IMG/VR virus record: IMGVR_UViG_3300012205_000277
Span: 1-64,000 of that record
Source: a virus
Length of the DNA stretch: 64,000 nucleotides
Reading direction: 5' to 3' (one strand)
A model generated the notes under the pieces. It was given only the letters and a program-made list of their open reading frames with translations, searched no databases and was not told the origin of the DNA. Positions 32,693 through 39,687 of this stretch are shown in pieces. Numbering within the stretch: the stretch's first letter is position 1; each line of letters begins with the position of its first letter. A program made the translations under genes and the position numbers.

Positions 32693-32721
32693 AGTATGAA
32701 CCTAGCCTATAAGATTGTCAA
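32693..32721 (-). promoter_or_regulatory. Leftward promoter for the 49-aa gene
   Basis: Reading leftward: perfect TTGACA (32716-32721), 17-nt spacer, CATACT (32693-32698; four of six). A start near 32686 gives a leader of about 58 nt. Confidence 0.6.
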
Positions 32722-32810
32722 CACAATTCGGAGTTAGGGCCAAAGAATAATTTGAATACAAGATTGGCCGATGCATGCAAAATACGGATACATACCGATG
32801 TATCAACGTT

Positions 32811-32840
32811 CGCTTTAGTTACGCTTTAGTTACGCTTTCC
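32811..32840. repeat. Short tandem repeat ACGCTTTAGTT
   Basis: CGCTTTAGTTA is repeated twice with a partial third copy (CGCTTTCCG). The AT-rich area 32730-33100 also has several TACCATTT/TTCCATTT variants. No gene is supported between 32629 and 33116. Confidence 0.5.
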
Positions 32841-33116
32841 GCGCATACCATTTTCGGCATTCGATACCATTTATCATTTCGCGCATTCCATTTTCCATTT
32901 TTCCGCATATGCATTCCCATACGGAAAACCCTGACCCTCCAAAATCTCTCTGGCGCAAAATACCGGGAAAGTATTTTCCAGTCCAGGAAATCAAAACGGA
33001 TTTGAAAGGGGGGTCAATCGGCCATCTTGGGATCGCCGGCATTCTTGGGATTTAATGTTTGGTGAGTAGAACCTACCGGGCAACTTTATTGCTTGGACCG
33101 TGGTAAACTTGCGGCC

Positions 33117-33326
33117 ATGAATCAACAGCAACAACACTGGCGAGATCCAAAAGAAAAAGTATTTTATATCGCGTGGATGACTAGCAAGAATGTGCCATGT
33201 ATCTTAACCGGGCCGTTCGAAAATACCGATCAAGCAAAACAGGCGATTGATGCGCTGCAACCACTGCATCGCAATAGACGCCTGGTCTATGTCGGGGGAG
33301 AACTCTGGCGCAGAATCGGATGGTAG
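33117..33326 (+). CDS. Small hypothetical protein
   Basis: A 69-aa protein from MNQQQQHWRDPKEKVFYIAW. GPFENTDQAKQAIDALQPLH and VYVGGELWRRIGW suggest a small alpha/beta fold. It ends TAG and opens the rightward block. No clear ribosome site. Confidence 0.55.
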   Translation: MNQQQQHWRDPKEKVFYIAWMTSKNVPCILTGPFENTDQAKQAIDALQPLHRNRRLVYVGGELWRRIGW

Positions 33327-33462
33327 ACTTTCGCCTGTCGTCGCACGCCACAGTCTGATAAGACCTAAAAGGTTAACCTGGGGTCCATGTATCGTGGTGT
33401 GTGTTCAATAACTTACAGGGTAGCAGTAATTATGCGGACCTTCGCCACTACTAATTGCGGTA

Positions 33463-33921
33463 CTACTCGCCAGTTTTGCTCGATTCTTCATCTTCGAGCT
33501 GCTGCGTAACGCTCTCGACCACCGCGGCTTCGATCACTTTGTTTTCGATCTTCTCTTCGAGCATGCGTGTTTTCGCCGGCGCTTCAAAAGAAATTTGTAC
33601 TTGCCAGCCACGATCTTCAGGTGAATGAATTTCTACGCGCTGCGTGGGCTTGCCTTCAATGCGATCCGCAATTTCTTTTGCCGCGAGCGTTCCTCCGCGT
33701 GTTAATGCTTCGCGTGCGCGAGCAAGCGCCATCGCGCGGCCCCACGTTGTTCCAACCGGCAATCCCAAAGCCTTGCGTTCTTTCTCCGGCAAATCTTCTC
33801 GCACCAATTCGTCGTACTCTTCAGTCATCGGCCGTTTACGCGGCCGGCCAGGGCTTATTGGCGGCGGATTATTCGGGCCCCAAGGCTTCAGGGTGGAAGG
33901 ATTTCCGTTGGGATTTGGCAT
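33463..33921 (-). CDS. DUF5681-like protein, possible small terminase relative
   Basis: A 152-aa protein on the minus strand. NPSTLKPWGPNNPPPISPGR and RPRKRPMTEEYDELV match the DUF5681 pattern (GNPxGRPK). MALARAREALTRGGTLAAKE and IADRIEGKPTQRVEI are also typical of that family, which is found near phage packaging genes. Its orientation opposite to the terminase is odd. Confidence 0.6.
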   Translation of the reverse strand: MPNPNGNPSTLKPWGPNNPPPISPGRPRKRPMTEEYDELVREDLPEKERKALGLPVGTTWGRAMALARAREALTRGGTLAAKEIADRIEGKPTQRVEIHSPEDRGWQVQISFEAPAKTRMLEEKIENKVIEAAVVESVTQQLEDEESSKTGE

Positions 33922-34096
33922 TTCAGCTTTGAAGCAGCAATACCGGGTGCTTCAATCGACAGGATAGCCGCGCAAGGATTTTTCCGCAAGAGCAAGTTAG
34001 CAACCATGTGCGGAAAGGATATTTTCCGCTTTTTATTTCCTTTGGAAAAACTTAGACTCAATTCGTGTCGAAGCCTGGCGAAGGGAGAAGCGAAAA

Positions 34097-34483
34097 ATGG
34101 CCGACGAGCCCACCGCAGCGAAACCTACAGGGAAAGTAAAGATATCGAAAGTGGTGGAACCGCCGGCGCCTCCGCCGGAAACATTCGGGTTGGTGGTGAG
34201 CGCGGTTTTTGATATTCAGAGCAAATTGGGCGAGCAAACAAAAACGGTGGAGACGCTGAACACGCGGTACATGGAGCAGCGGGAGGACATCCGCATCCTG
34301 GAAAAATTAATCGAAACGAAAGTTTTGGAGTTGACGACGGCGATGACTTTGATGAACAGGACACTTTATGCCGGGTGGATATTGCTGGTGACGATCGGGG
34401 GGATAGCGGCATGGACGATTTACCGGGTATGGGAAGTGATCCTACCCCTAATCCAGAGCAAGCTAGGGATACCGGTGAGGTAA
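34097..34483 (+). CDS. Coiled-coil protein with C-terminal membrane segment (holin/XhlA-like)
   Basis: A 128-aa protein: Pro-rich start, a helix with heptads (QTKTVETLNTRYMEQREDIR, ILEKLIETKVLELTTAM), then one membrane span (LYAGWILLVTIGGIAAWTIY). The architecture fits haemolysin XhlA-like lysis accessories or single-span holins. No endolysin is recognised beside it, so a lysis role is only suggested. Confidence 0.55.
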   Translation: MADEPTAAKPTGKVKISKVVEPPAPPPETFGLVVSAVFDIQSKLGEQTKTVETLNTRYMEQREDIRILEKLIETKVLELTTAMTLMNRTLYAGWILLVTIGGIAAWTIYRVWEVILPLIQSKLGIPVR

Positions 34484-34498
34484 GGCAAGGAGGCCGAA

Positions 34499-34882
34499 AT
34501 GGAAATTTCATCCGAGAACCAAGTCAACCGCGGCATGGAAGTTTTCGCCGTATCTACTGAAGAACCAACGCCATGCAGTTCATGTGGGAACTGGAGGATT
34601 GGGAAATACCGCGTCCCGGGAATATCGGGAGTGTTCTGTTCGGTGGGTTGCCTGGAAACCGAGCTATTCGGGCAGAAGCACTGCCGGTGGTGCGGAAGGC
34701 CGATGGAGAACCCTTACACGAGCATCGAAGCGCGGCTGTGTTCAGAGAACTGCAGCGTAAGTTATTGGAAACACGTGAAGGGCGACCGAAGTGCCGCATT
34801 GGGATCTGGTAAGCGCTTCGTCGGCTGGCTCCAGGAAAACTCCCCAAGAGCGTTTGCCATGCTCATGGGCAATAGAGCGTAA
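34499..34882 (+). CDS. Zinc-binding hypothetical protein
   Basis: A 127-aa protein with CSSCG, FCSVGCLETELFG, CRWCGRPM and LCSENC, enough for two treble-clef or FLZ-like zinc sites. C-terminal helix FVGWLQENSPRAFAMLMG. Family unknown. Confidence 0.65.
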   Translation: MEISSENQVNRGMEVFAVSTEEPTPCSSCGNWRIGKYRVPGISGVFCSVGCLETELFGQKHCRWCGRPMENPYTSIEARLCSENCSVSYWKHVKGDRSAALGSGKRFVGWLQENSPRAFAMLMGNRA

Positions 34883-34989
34883 TGGGTGTTTTCACCAAGA
34901 ATCCGTTTTTGCCTGTGGAAAACGTTCCTGCGCAGCCTGGAACTGCCAGCATTGGCATGTTTGAACAGATTTCGCAAAGTCTCCCATGA
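34882..34989 (+). CDS. 35-aa peptide
   Basis: MGVFTKNPFLPVENVPAQPG then TASIGMFEQISQSLP. It begins within the upstream stop (TAATG) and ends over the next start (ATGA), so the frame is tightly embedded in an operon. Function unknown. Confidence 0.5.
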   Translation: MGVFTKNPFLPVENVPAQPGTASIGMFEQISQSLP

Positions 34990-35174
34990 AACCGGGCTTC
35001 ACAACTGAGCGGTGTTCCTGCGGGGGCAAAGACCCGTTTTGCGGCAAATGCTCCGGGTTGGGCCGGGTGATGGTGGAGAGAACACCAGAGCCTACGCATT
35101 GGCATAGACTAGGCTGGGTAGTGTTTTGGGTAGTGGTGTTATTCTTGCTGACGATTCTGGTTACGGTGAAGTGA
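34986..35174 (+). CDS. Small zinc-knuckle membrane protein
   Basis: A 62-aa protein. CSCGGKDPFCGKCSGLG is a compact zinc/DnaJ-like Cys motif, followed by a membrane span (WVVFWVVVLFLLTILVTV) at the C-terminus. A host-membrane or lysis accessory role is possible. Confidence 0.6.
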   Translation: MKPGFTTERCSCGGKDPFCGKCSGLGRVMVERTPEPTHWHRLGWVVFWVVVLFLLTILVTVK

Positions 35175-35315
35175 ATGGGGTGGCTGAAACCAAAGCGCGG
35201 GAACCTGGGGCCGGGCTGGCTCTCGCAGCATGGCGCGGAAGTTTGCCGGCAATGCGGGACGTGTGTCGCGGCGATGGTCGGCGGCCCGAAAACCATGCGA
35301 CTAGGGAAGCCATGA
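35175..35315 (+). CDS. 46-aa peptide
   Basis: MGWLKPKRGNLGPGWLSQHG then EVCRQCGTCVAAMVGG. It starts directly after the upstream TGA and overlaps the next ATG (ATGA). One CxxCxxC motif. Function unknown. Confidence 0.5.
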   Translation: MGWLKPKRGNLGPGWLSQHGAEVCRQCGTCVAAMVGGPKTMRLGKP

Positions 35316-35581
35316 ACCGGCGTTACTTCGCTAGTAAACTTCTGGGCGCGATCGCGGTGTGGCCCTGGCATTTTCGCGGCGCCCCGATCGACTGCGCCGA
35401 AGGGAAAGACTTGTGCCCGCTGGGGCATTGCCAAGTCAGTGAAGATTTCCTGCAGTTGCCGGCCGAGCCCCACCAGCGGATCCTCGCGGAAATGGTAGCG
35501 AGCTGGACACTCAAAGCCAAAGTCTGCACGCACGCAGGTTGCGGGATCGTGTACGTGCCGCGCGCGGGGCTTAAAACATGA
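35312..35581 (+). CDS. Small protein with export-like N-terminus
   Basis: An 89-aa protein from MNRRYFASKLLGAIAVWPW, a Tat-like twin-Arg opening similar to the MERKSF genes at 14792-15590. CAEGKDLCPLGHC and VCTHAGCGIVYV give several Cys/His. Family unknown. Confidence 0.55.
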   Translation: MNRRYFASKLLGAIAVWPWHFRGAPIDCAEGKDLCPLGHCQVSEDFLQLPAEPHQRILAEMVASWTLKAKVCTHAGCGIVYVPRAGLKT

Positions 35582-35754
35582 AAATCTGTTTCCTGGCCCT
35601 GGCACTGGCGTTTTGCGGGTGTTCGGCGCGGCGCGCGGGCTCGTTGCGCTCCCCGTGCCGGCCGGGCTTCTGGAATCCGGAGACGCGCTCTTGCCAGCAG
35701 TGGCATTACTGCTTGGAGAATTGCCGCTGGGACCCTACGGTTACTACGGAATAA
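35578..35754 (+). CDS. Small predicted lipoprotein (outer spanin-like size)
   Basis: A 58-aa protein: MKICFLALALAFCGCSARR has a lipobox (LAFC or FCGC) at residues 10-15. The rest has five further Cys (SPCRPGFW, SCQQWHYCLENC). Size and lipidation resemble Rz1-type outer spanins, but no Pro-rich region or overlapping inner spanin is seen. Confidence 0.55.
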   Translation: MKICFLALALAFCGCSARRAGSLRSPCRPGFWNPETRSCQQWHYCLENCRWDPTVTTE

Positions 35755-35758
35755 AATT

Positions 35759-37390
35759 ATGCCGGCAGCCAAACCCACCACCCCCGAGCCGGACATCCCC
35801 CAGGAGCTGATCGACAAGTTCACGCCCAAAAGGTTAATCACTGTCAAACTCCGGAATCCCGCCGGGCATCCGGGGCAGGAACGGATCTGCTATTCCACCA
35901 AGAAACGCATCATCGTAAGGGCCGGAAGACGTGGAGGCAAAACTTCCGCCAGTGCCATCAAGGCGGTGATGTCGTTTTTAGGGGACCCCGATAGAGGCAT
36001 TCCACCGAAACGCGTCCTTTATGCCGCGCCGACCATCGACCAGGTGCGTAAATTCTGGGAAGAAGTCAAACGCGCCTTGCACGAAGGCCTGGCCTACAAG
36101 GTGTATTACAAAAACGAGACCAACCATATTATCGAGCCCTTCGGAACTCCGCCGGTGATGCCCGGAGAACGTCCCCGGCACCCACGGATCCGCGCCAAAA
36201 CCGCCTTCAACGCGGAGAGTTTGCGTGGAGATTTCGCCGACGTTTTGATCCTCGATGAATACCAACTGATGGATGAAACCGCCTGGACGGAAGTCGGCGC
36301 GCCGATGCTGATGGACAATAACGGGGATGTGATTTTCATATACACGCCACCCAGCCTCGAAAGCCGCTCGGCATCGAAGGCGCGCGACCCGCAGCATGCC
36401 GCGAAAATGTACCGCGAACATAAAGACGATCCGTTGTGGGAATGCATCCATTTCGCGAGCAGAGAAAACCCGCACATCTCTGAAGAAGGGATCGAAGAAG
36501 CCAGTAAGAACATGACGGCGCTCGCCTACCGCCAGGAGATTCTCGCCGAAGATACCGAAGAAATTCCGGGAGCCTTGTGGACGCGGAAAATCATCGAAGA
36601 GTCCAGAGTGAAATCGATTCCGTGCGAACTGCGGCGGGTGGTGGTGGCGGTCGATCCGAGCGGCGGAAACCTTACCGAAGTCGGGATCATGGCGGCCGGC
36701 GAAGGCGCCGACGGGCATTACTATGTGCTGCGCGACGCTTCGATGAAAGCCAGCCGGCCGAAAGAATGGGCGCAGCGCGCGGTGAACCTGTATTACGAGC
36801 TCCTCGCCGACCGGGTAATCGCGGAACGCAACTACGGCGGGGACATGGTCGAAGAAACGCTACGTAACGTGGATGAAAACGTGTCTTACCACGACGTTGT
36901 TTCTTCGCGCGGGAAACTGGTGCGCGCCGAGCCCATCCTGGCGCTGTTCCAGCAAAACAAGATGCACCTGGTATGCCGCTGCGGGCAATCGCCCTGCCGC
37001 GAATTCGCGGAACTGGAAGAAGAACTCGTCACGTACACGGCCGAAGCCGGCCAGAAATCGCCGAACCGCTTAGACGCCATGGTCTTTGCAGGAACGGAAC
37101 TTTCCGGCATGGGCAGCCTCGGCCTGCTCGACCTGTTCAAGTCCGGGCGCGCCGGGAAAATGGCGGAACGGGAAATCGCGAAGATCAAGACGTCGACCTC
37201 GCTGGCCGCGATCGCGACAAACGACAAGACCCCGCGGTGCACGAATTGCGGAAGCTTGACGCTAAGCGTGCTCAGCCGCGGGCCGCAATTCGACGGCGGG
37301 ATCGAGTACCGCTGCCAGGCTTGCGGAAACCAGCAACCCAAGCCCACCATTTTGGGAATCGGCAGCCGACGAATCCAATTGGAAAAATAA
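35759..37390 (+). CDS. terL: Terminase large subunit
   Basis: A 543-aa packaging ATPase/nuclease. Residues about 50-65: Walker A IIVRAGRRGGKTSASAI. VLILDEYQLMDETAW is Walker B with the catalytic acid. FIYTPPS is the coupling motif. The nuclease domain shows VVVAVDPSGG, RVIAERNYGGDMVEETL and SPNRLDAMVFAG, supplying the acidic metal ligands. The last 60 residues add a zinc ribbon (CTNCGS...CQACGN) not usual for TerL. It cuts and translocates DNA into the prohead at the portal. No certain small subunit is adjacent. Confidence 0.92.
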   Translation: MPAAKPTTPEPDIPQELIDKFTPKRLITVKLRNPAGHPGQERICYSTKKRIIVRAGRRGGKTSASAIKAVMSFLGDPDRGIPPKRVLYAAPTIDQVRKFWEEVKRALHEGLAYKVYYKNETNHIIEPFGTPPVMPGERPRHPRIRAKTAFNAESLRGDFADVLILDEYQLMDETAWTEVGAPMLMDNNGDVIFIYTPPSLESRSASKARDPQHAAKMYREHKDDPLWECIHFASRENPHISEEGIEEASKNMTALAYRQEILAEDTEEIPGALWTRKIIEESRVKSIPCELRRVVVAVDPSGGNLTEVGIMAAGEGADGHYYVLRDASMKASRPKEWAQRAVNLYYELLADRVIAERNYGGDMVEETLRNVDENVSYHDVVSSRGKLVRAEPILALFQQNKMHLVCRCGQSPCREFAELEEELVTYTAEAGQKSPNRLDAMVFAGTELSGMGSLGLLDLFKSGRAGKMAEREIAKIKTSTSLAAIATNDKTPRCTNCGSLTLSVLSRGPQFDGGIEYRCQACGNQQPKPTILGIGSRRIQLEK

Positions 37391-37505
37391 TGCAATGCCT
37401 GCCCTGCCTCGTTCGCGCCGTTTCTAACCCTGTTCGTGCCAATGCTCAACTCTCCTCGCCTGATTCCAAGTCTACTATCTTACCCGGCAGGTTGTCAAGG
37501 ATTGC

Positions 37506-37534
37506 TTGACCTGGGGAAACAAAGGCGGTAAGTT
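37506..37534 (+). promoter_or_regulatory. Possible promoter before the 37536 gene
   Basis: TTGACC, 17 nt, TAAGTT. If used, the message would start almost at the ATG, so this is weak. Confidence 0.25.
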
Positions 37535-37535
37535 G

Positions 37536-38273
37536 ATGGGTATGCAGTTCTCGACCGCCGGCGTGATCCAGTATTTATCGATGCGGCTGGACTTCGTGCG
37601 CGACATCGACCATGAAGTGATCCGGCGGGTGGCGAACTACGTCGTCAAAGGCGACTGGACGATGGCCGAAGCGGAAGAATTTTTAAGGCAAGTCCAGGCG
37701 CAAGATGTGCGCTTGAAAAGAGGCAATCCCCCGAGAAAGGCGGTTCCCTCTTTGACCCGCACGGCCACGCAAATGCTGCAGCAGCAGGAAGCCGCCAGGG
37801 AGCGAATGAAAACGGTTTTTAATGACATGATGGGGCCAGGCTATTGGGAAAGCTGCGAGGACCAGCGGCGGGCGCGGTTAGCCGCATTGGACACGTTCGG
37901 AATCCCGCCGGAGAGGGTGCCACCAGACGGTGCGAACCGGGCGACGGCGGAAGTCTTGCAACAGGAACAGGAATCGGCCACCGAGCAAATGATTATAGCT
38001 TTCAATGAACTGATGGGAGAAAACTATTTACAAATCCCCTCTGCGCTCCGCACGGCCGAGCAGCAAGGCCAGATTGCGAGAGCCGAACTGCAGCGCCAGG
38101 ATGAGGAGAATCGCTATCGGCTCGAATTGCTGAAAGACATGCCTTTTATCGTGCCGGGAGAAACTGTCGATGAATTGCGTGCTAGAAAGTCGAGTCCAAG
38201 TTCACCGGGAATCATACAGACCGAGCCGGAAACCTCTTTTCTTACCGGCAAGCGCAAAATTGTTTTGGAGTGA
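37536..38273 (+). CDS. Hypothetical helical protein with internal repeat
   Basis: A 245-aa protein. Two related segments, MLQQQEAARERMKTVFNDMM and VLQQEQESATEQMIIAFNEL, indicate an internal duplication of about 60 residues. ATG at 37536 follows AAGGCGGTAAG. Position after TerL suggests a packaging or head-completion role, unproven. Confidence 0.6.
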   Translation: MGMQFSTAGVIQYLSMRLDFVRDIDHEVIRRVANYVVKGDWTMAEAEEFLRQVQAQDVRLKRGNPPRKAVPSLTRTATQMLQQQEAARERMKTVFNDMMGPGYWESCEDQRRARLAALDTFGIPPERVPPDGANRATAEVLQQEQESATEQMIIAFNELMGENYLQIPSALRTAEQQGQIARAELQRQDEENRYRLELLKDMPFIVPGETVDELRARKSSPSSPGIIQTEPETSFLTGKRKIVLE

Positions 38274-38276
38274 ATC

Positions 38277-38354
38277 ATGACACGCTGGCTGAAAAATGAA
38301 TGGCGATTCATTAAATATATTTTCCGGTATGCGGAGTTTAAGCCAAAGGAATAA
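38277..38354 (+). CDS. 25-aa peptide
   Basis: MTRWLKNEWRFIKYIFRYAE then FKPKE. It starts 3 nt after the upstream TGA and ends just before the next ATG. Aromatic and basic. Could be spurious. Confidence 0.35.
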   Translation: MTRWLKNEWRFIKYIFRYAEFKPKE

Positions 38355-38356
38355 TC

Positions 38357-38809
38357 ATGTGCTTCCCGATGAAAGATGCCATCGAAAAAGAATGGCGCTA
38401 CGCTGGCCTCGATTGCGTGGTGGCACGCGCCGACCTGGCGCACGCCGTGGGTGGCTGGGAAGGTGTGATGAAGCATCGCTGCGGCTATGTGCGCGTTCCG
38501 GCCGGACACCGCTTCCATGGACAACCGTACGACGATATCGATGTGGACGTGCATGGCGGACTGACGTTTGCCGAAATCGAGCCGTGCGCCCATGAAGACG
38601 GCATCGGCTATTGGATTGGATTCGATTGCGCCCATTCCGGAGATGCCAACTGCCCGCCAGGCGATCCGGACGCCGTGCGTCTTGGACTACGCAGTATGCT
38701 CCAGGGCCATTACTGGACGCTCGATGAGGTCCAGGCGGAAACCGAACGCTTGGCGGAACAAGTCCTCGCGGCTGCCGCTCTTGGCGGCCGGCACATCGTT
38801 GTGGCATAA
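38357..38809 (+). CDS. Hypothetical protein
   Basis: A 150-aa protein. CGYVRVPAGHRFHGQPYDDI, DVDVHGGLTFAEIE and YWIGFDCAHSGDANCP are a conserved-looking block (HxxxG, DVHGGLT, GFDxAHxGD) found in phage proteins of unknown function. The C-terminus is a helix (VQAETERLAEQVLAAAA). Confidence 0.7.
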   Translation: MCFPMKDAIEKEWRYAGLDCVVARADLAHAVGGWEGVMKHRCGYVRVPAGHRFHGQPYDDIDVDVHGGLTFAEIEPCAHEDGIGYWIGFDCAHSGDANCPPGDPDAVRLGLRSMLQGHYWTLDEVQAETERLAEQVLAAAALGGRHIVVA

Positions 38810-39004
38810 ATGAAAGAAAAAGGGTGGCTTGGCCGGGTTATCTGTTTCCTGCATCTGTGCACGCTCGATCAGATCAGATACGACTGGGATCCGTTCATTC
38901 AGCACAAGCGGCGGAAATTCGGGATTTGCTCGCGGTGTTTGCGCAGTAAACGCCTGCCGGCACCTTGGCTTTGCCCGCATTGCCACGCCTTCCACTGGAG
39001 ATAA
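38810..39004 (+). CDS. Small zinc-binding protein
   Basis: A 64-aa protein with CSRCLRSKRLPAPWLCPHCH, a four-ligand zinc knuckle, after a short hydrophobic start (VICFLHLC). It overlaps the upstream stop by one base. Confidence 0.6.
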   Translation: MKEKGWLGRVICFLHLCTLDQIRYDWDPFIQHKRRKFGICSRCLRSKRLPAPWLCPHCHAFHWR

Positions 39005-39010
39005 TTCGGC

Positions 39011-39040
39011 TTGACAGCGCGGGCGGAGTTCTGGCAAAGT
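39011..39040 (+). promoter_or_regulatory. Promoter upstream of the PTH2-like gene
   Basis: Perfect TTGACA at 39011-39016, 18-nt spacer, then an extended -10 (TGg-CAAAGT, hexamer 39035-39040). A start near 39047 leaves only about 3 nt before ATG 39050, a nearly leaderless message. The hexamer itself matches at three positions only. Confidence 0.4.
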
Positions 39041-39049
39041 CTTCGCATC

Positions 39050-39487
39050 ATGACCTAGATTCCACAAGAAGAATCTTACGTTTTTTGTTTCATCCGCACT
39101 AACCTCCCGACCGAACATCAATTTGTGCAAGCCCTTCATTCCGTCTATCATCTGGCACAACTCCGCCGCGAAGATGGCACGCCCAACATCGTCCTGATCG
39201 GGTTGCCGGATGCGGCGGCGCTCCGGCGCGCGGAACAGAAGCTGATTGCCGCGAAGATCCCGCATTTTGTTTGGGAAGAGCCGGATTATAATTTTGGGCT
39301 TACGAGCATTGCGACGGCGCCGATCCGCGGCGATGAGCGCAAGGCTTTGGCCAATTATCGAGTTTACAAAGCACCGGTGGTGTCAAGTAGCACGTCGCCC
39401 TCTAAAGGTGAAAGTGTCTGCTCAATACAGACCCGGTGCGCCAATTCCAGTGGGGCAGGCACGGTTGCTAGCGCTGTGCGGGTTTGA
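39050..39487 (+). CDS. Peptidyl-tRNA hydrolase 2 (PTH2)-like protein with in-frame TAG at codon 3
   Basis: The frame reads M-T-(TAG)-I-P-Q-E-E-S-Y-V-F-C-F-I-R-T-N-L-P. The stretch after TAG is needed for the fold: YVFCFIRTNLPTEHQFVQAL matches the first strand and helix of PTH2-like proteins (VRxDLxxxxxxVQxxH). NIVLIGLPDAAALRRAE, IPHFVWEEPDYNFGLTSIAT and GDERKALANYRVYK match the rest. The usual catalytic Lys of the first helix is absent. Starts after the TAG would be ATT 39059 or GTG 39125; the latter removes strand 1. PTH2 enzymes release peptides from stalled peptidyl-tRNA. The last 35 residues are low-complexity and overlap a tRNA-like sequence, so the original stop may be lost. Confidence 0.6.
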
Positions 39488-39504
39488 GTACCACTGCCCC
39501 ACCA
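39451..39504 (+). pseudogene. Degenerate tRNA-like sequence lacking a D arm
   Basis: TGGGGCA (39451-39457) pairs perfectly with TGCCCCA (39495-39501), followed by CCA. Inside are a 7-bp hairpin (39459-39465 with 39473-39479) whose loop is TGCTAGC, and a T-arm-like GCGGGTTTGAGTACCAC with two mismatches. At 54 nt it lacks a D arm, so a decayed tRNA is the best reading. Confidence 0.4.
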
Positions 39505-39510
39505 GTTTGA

Positions 39511-39585
39511 CCGCGTGTAGCTCAGTGGCAGAGCAGGGACTTCTAAACTCCTTGGGCGCGAGTTCGATTCTCGCCACGCGGTCCA
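39511..39585 (+). tRNA. tRNA with CUA anticodon (amber suppressor type)
   Basis: A 75-nt cloverleaf with encoded CCA. Acceptor CCGCGTG/CACGCGG is 7 bp, D stem GCTC/GAGC, T stem GCGAG/CTCGC with loop TTCGATT, 5-nt variable loop. The anticodon stem GGGAC/CTCCT has one G-U and one C-C mismatch next to the loop TTCTAAA, so positions 34-36 are CUA, which reads UAG. A shifted reading would give UCU (Arg), but then only three stem pairs form and spacing is irregular. Discriminator base is U. Confidence 0.75.
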
Positions 39586-39619
39586 AATGTCAAGTTTCCG
39601 GCGCAAAAACTTGACATTT
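39585..39619. promoter_or_regulatory. Perfect 13-bp inverted repeat overlapping tRNA end and -35 box
   Basis: AAATGTCAAGTTT (39585-39597) and AAACTTGACATTT (39607-39619) are exact inverted copies 9 nt apart. The left arm begins at the last A of the tRNA CCA; the right arm contains the -35 TTGACA of the next promoter. There is no T-run, so an operator is favoured over a terminator. Confidence 0.65.
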
Positions 39620-39638
39620 AGAAACGGAATCTTATACT
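39611..39638 (+). promoter_or_regulatory. Sigma-70 promoter for the 39688 gene
   Basis: TTGACA (39611-39616), 16-nt spacer, TATACT (39633-39638). A start near 39645 gives a leader of about 43 nt with a small hairpin (TGCGGA/TCCGCA) before the ribosome site AAGGAG. Confidence 0.7.
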
Positions 39639-39687
39639 CTTCGACGGAACTACCTGCGGAAGAATCCGCATCGAAAAGGAGAACCTG

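Noticed and set aside
34097-35754. Naming a complete lysis cassette
   Set aside because: Holin-like and lipoprotein genes are present, but no endolysin motif is seen beside them.
39364-39606. Minus-strand 80-codon frame (ESNSRPRSLEVPALPLSYTR...)
   Set aside because: It is the reverse translation of the tRNA and tRNA-like sequence; such phrases are a known artefact of antisense tRNA frames.
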